A stretch of 64,000 nt of DNA from contig CAVZAT010000007.1 in the NCBI GenBank assembly GCA_963773335.1, positions 310,001 through 374,000 of the forward strand. Direction: 5' to 3'. A program made the translations under genes and the position numbers. This DNA comes from UBA4742 sp963773335 (GTDB lineage: Bacteria; Actinomycetota; Acidimicrobiia; Acidimicrobiales; Acidimicrobilacustridaceae). Shown piece by piece: positions 63,800-64,000 of the stretch (positions are counted from its first letter, which is position 1; every line of letters begins with the position of its first letter). The notes beneath the pieces are model-generated. The model saw only the letters and a program-made list of their open reading frames with translations. It had not been told where the DNA came from and ran no database searches.

Positions 63800-64000
63800 C
63801 CGGGCTTCATCCGGGGCTCCGGCTCCGGAACAACTGAACCCACCGCTCGCCGAAGACCGCTGGTGTCTCAGGACCCAATGGGCAGCTGCCCGCCAGCCGA
63901 GGTGAACGCTCCTCACGTTCCGGGGTGTTCGCTGCGCGCGAGCACCCTGTGTCGTTCCTTGGCGCAGGGACGACCGGCCGGCTCACCGGCCCTGAGCAAT
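63800..64000 (+). ncRNA. Ribosomal protein L10 leader (rplJ leader), runs to window edge
   Basis: The region after rplA should lead into rplJ. It has the L10-leader type core CGCCGAAGACCGCTGGTGTC and, downstream, CCAGCCGAGGTGAACG, with further strong inverted repeats. In known cases the L10(L12)4 complex binds this fold and represses rplJL. The exact 5' end is not set and rplJ itself is outside the window. Confidence 0.65.

Overview
High-GC actinobacterial chromosome, most likely class Acidimicrobiia. The assignment is inferred from gene content: very high GC, acidic N-terminal extension on NusG, short TANNNT promoters close to start codons, an HBHA/phasin-like gene next to an XRE regulator, and a split b6-type cytochrome b complex. 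No rRNA gene is in the window.

Layout. 0-9.8 kb: end of a TPR regulator, 1-Cys peroxiredoxin, phasin-like protein and its likely XRE regulator, CDF transporter, L-2-hydroxyglutarate oxidase-like protein, an odd ELFV-dehydrogenase relative, photolyase and a TetR regulator. 9.8-13.6 kb: heme genes cobA-hemD fusion, hemB and hemL. 13.68-14.86 kb: a small cassette in which an AbiEi/DUF559 nuclease-like gene lies between two inverted copies of a 47-nt palindrome. 14.9-23 kb: a geranylgeranyl (menaquinone) reductase and a cytochrome c face a quinol-oxidising operon (small membrane protein, 2[4Fe-4S] ferredoxin, split cytochrome b, Rieske protein, two-heme cytochrome c, unknown membrane protein). 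23-38.8 kb: full 14-subunit complex I operon nuoA-N. 38.9-49.3 kb: a second complex I operon with its own promoter and no nuoEFG (11 subunits), followed directly by a MidA/NDUFAF7-type methyltransferase. 50.4-57.1 kb: TetR, acetyl-CoA synthetase, several small genes, tRNA-Tyr, GNAT acetyltransferase and an ABC-like ATPase. 57.1-64 kb: an 82-bp tandem repeat, then a tufB-type cluster: tRNA-Thr, tRNA-Met, tuf, rpmG, ECF sigma/anti-sigma, tRNA-Trp, secE, nusG, rplK, rplA and an L10 leader at the right edge.

How the parts fit. The centre is one respiratory island. Complex I type 1 oxidises NADH; type 2 lacks the NADH module and probably takes electrons from ferredoxin or another carrier. The b6/Rieske/cytochrome c complex then oxidises menaquinol, with menaquinone tail reduction and heme synthesis encoded nearby. 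The right end is the conserved transcription/translation cluster.

Data quality. Many genes carry single-base indels that break the frame while coding sense continues in another frame. Essential genes (hemB, hemL, nusG, rplA) are hit, and 35.2-37.9 kb is hit densely, while the 11-subunit operon is clean. I read these as consensus errors rather than gene decay and annotate the genes as whole. The most unusual signals are the palindrome-nuclease cassette, the dispersed repeat families, the paired complex I operons with a linked methyltransferase, and a tuf gene with foreign-looking codon use.
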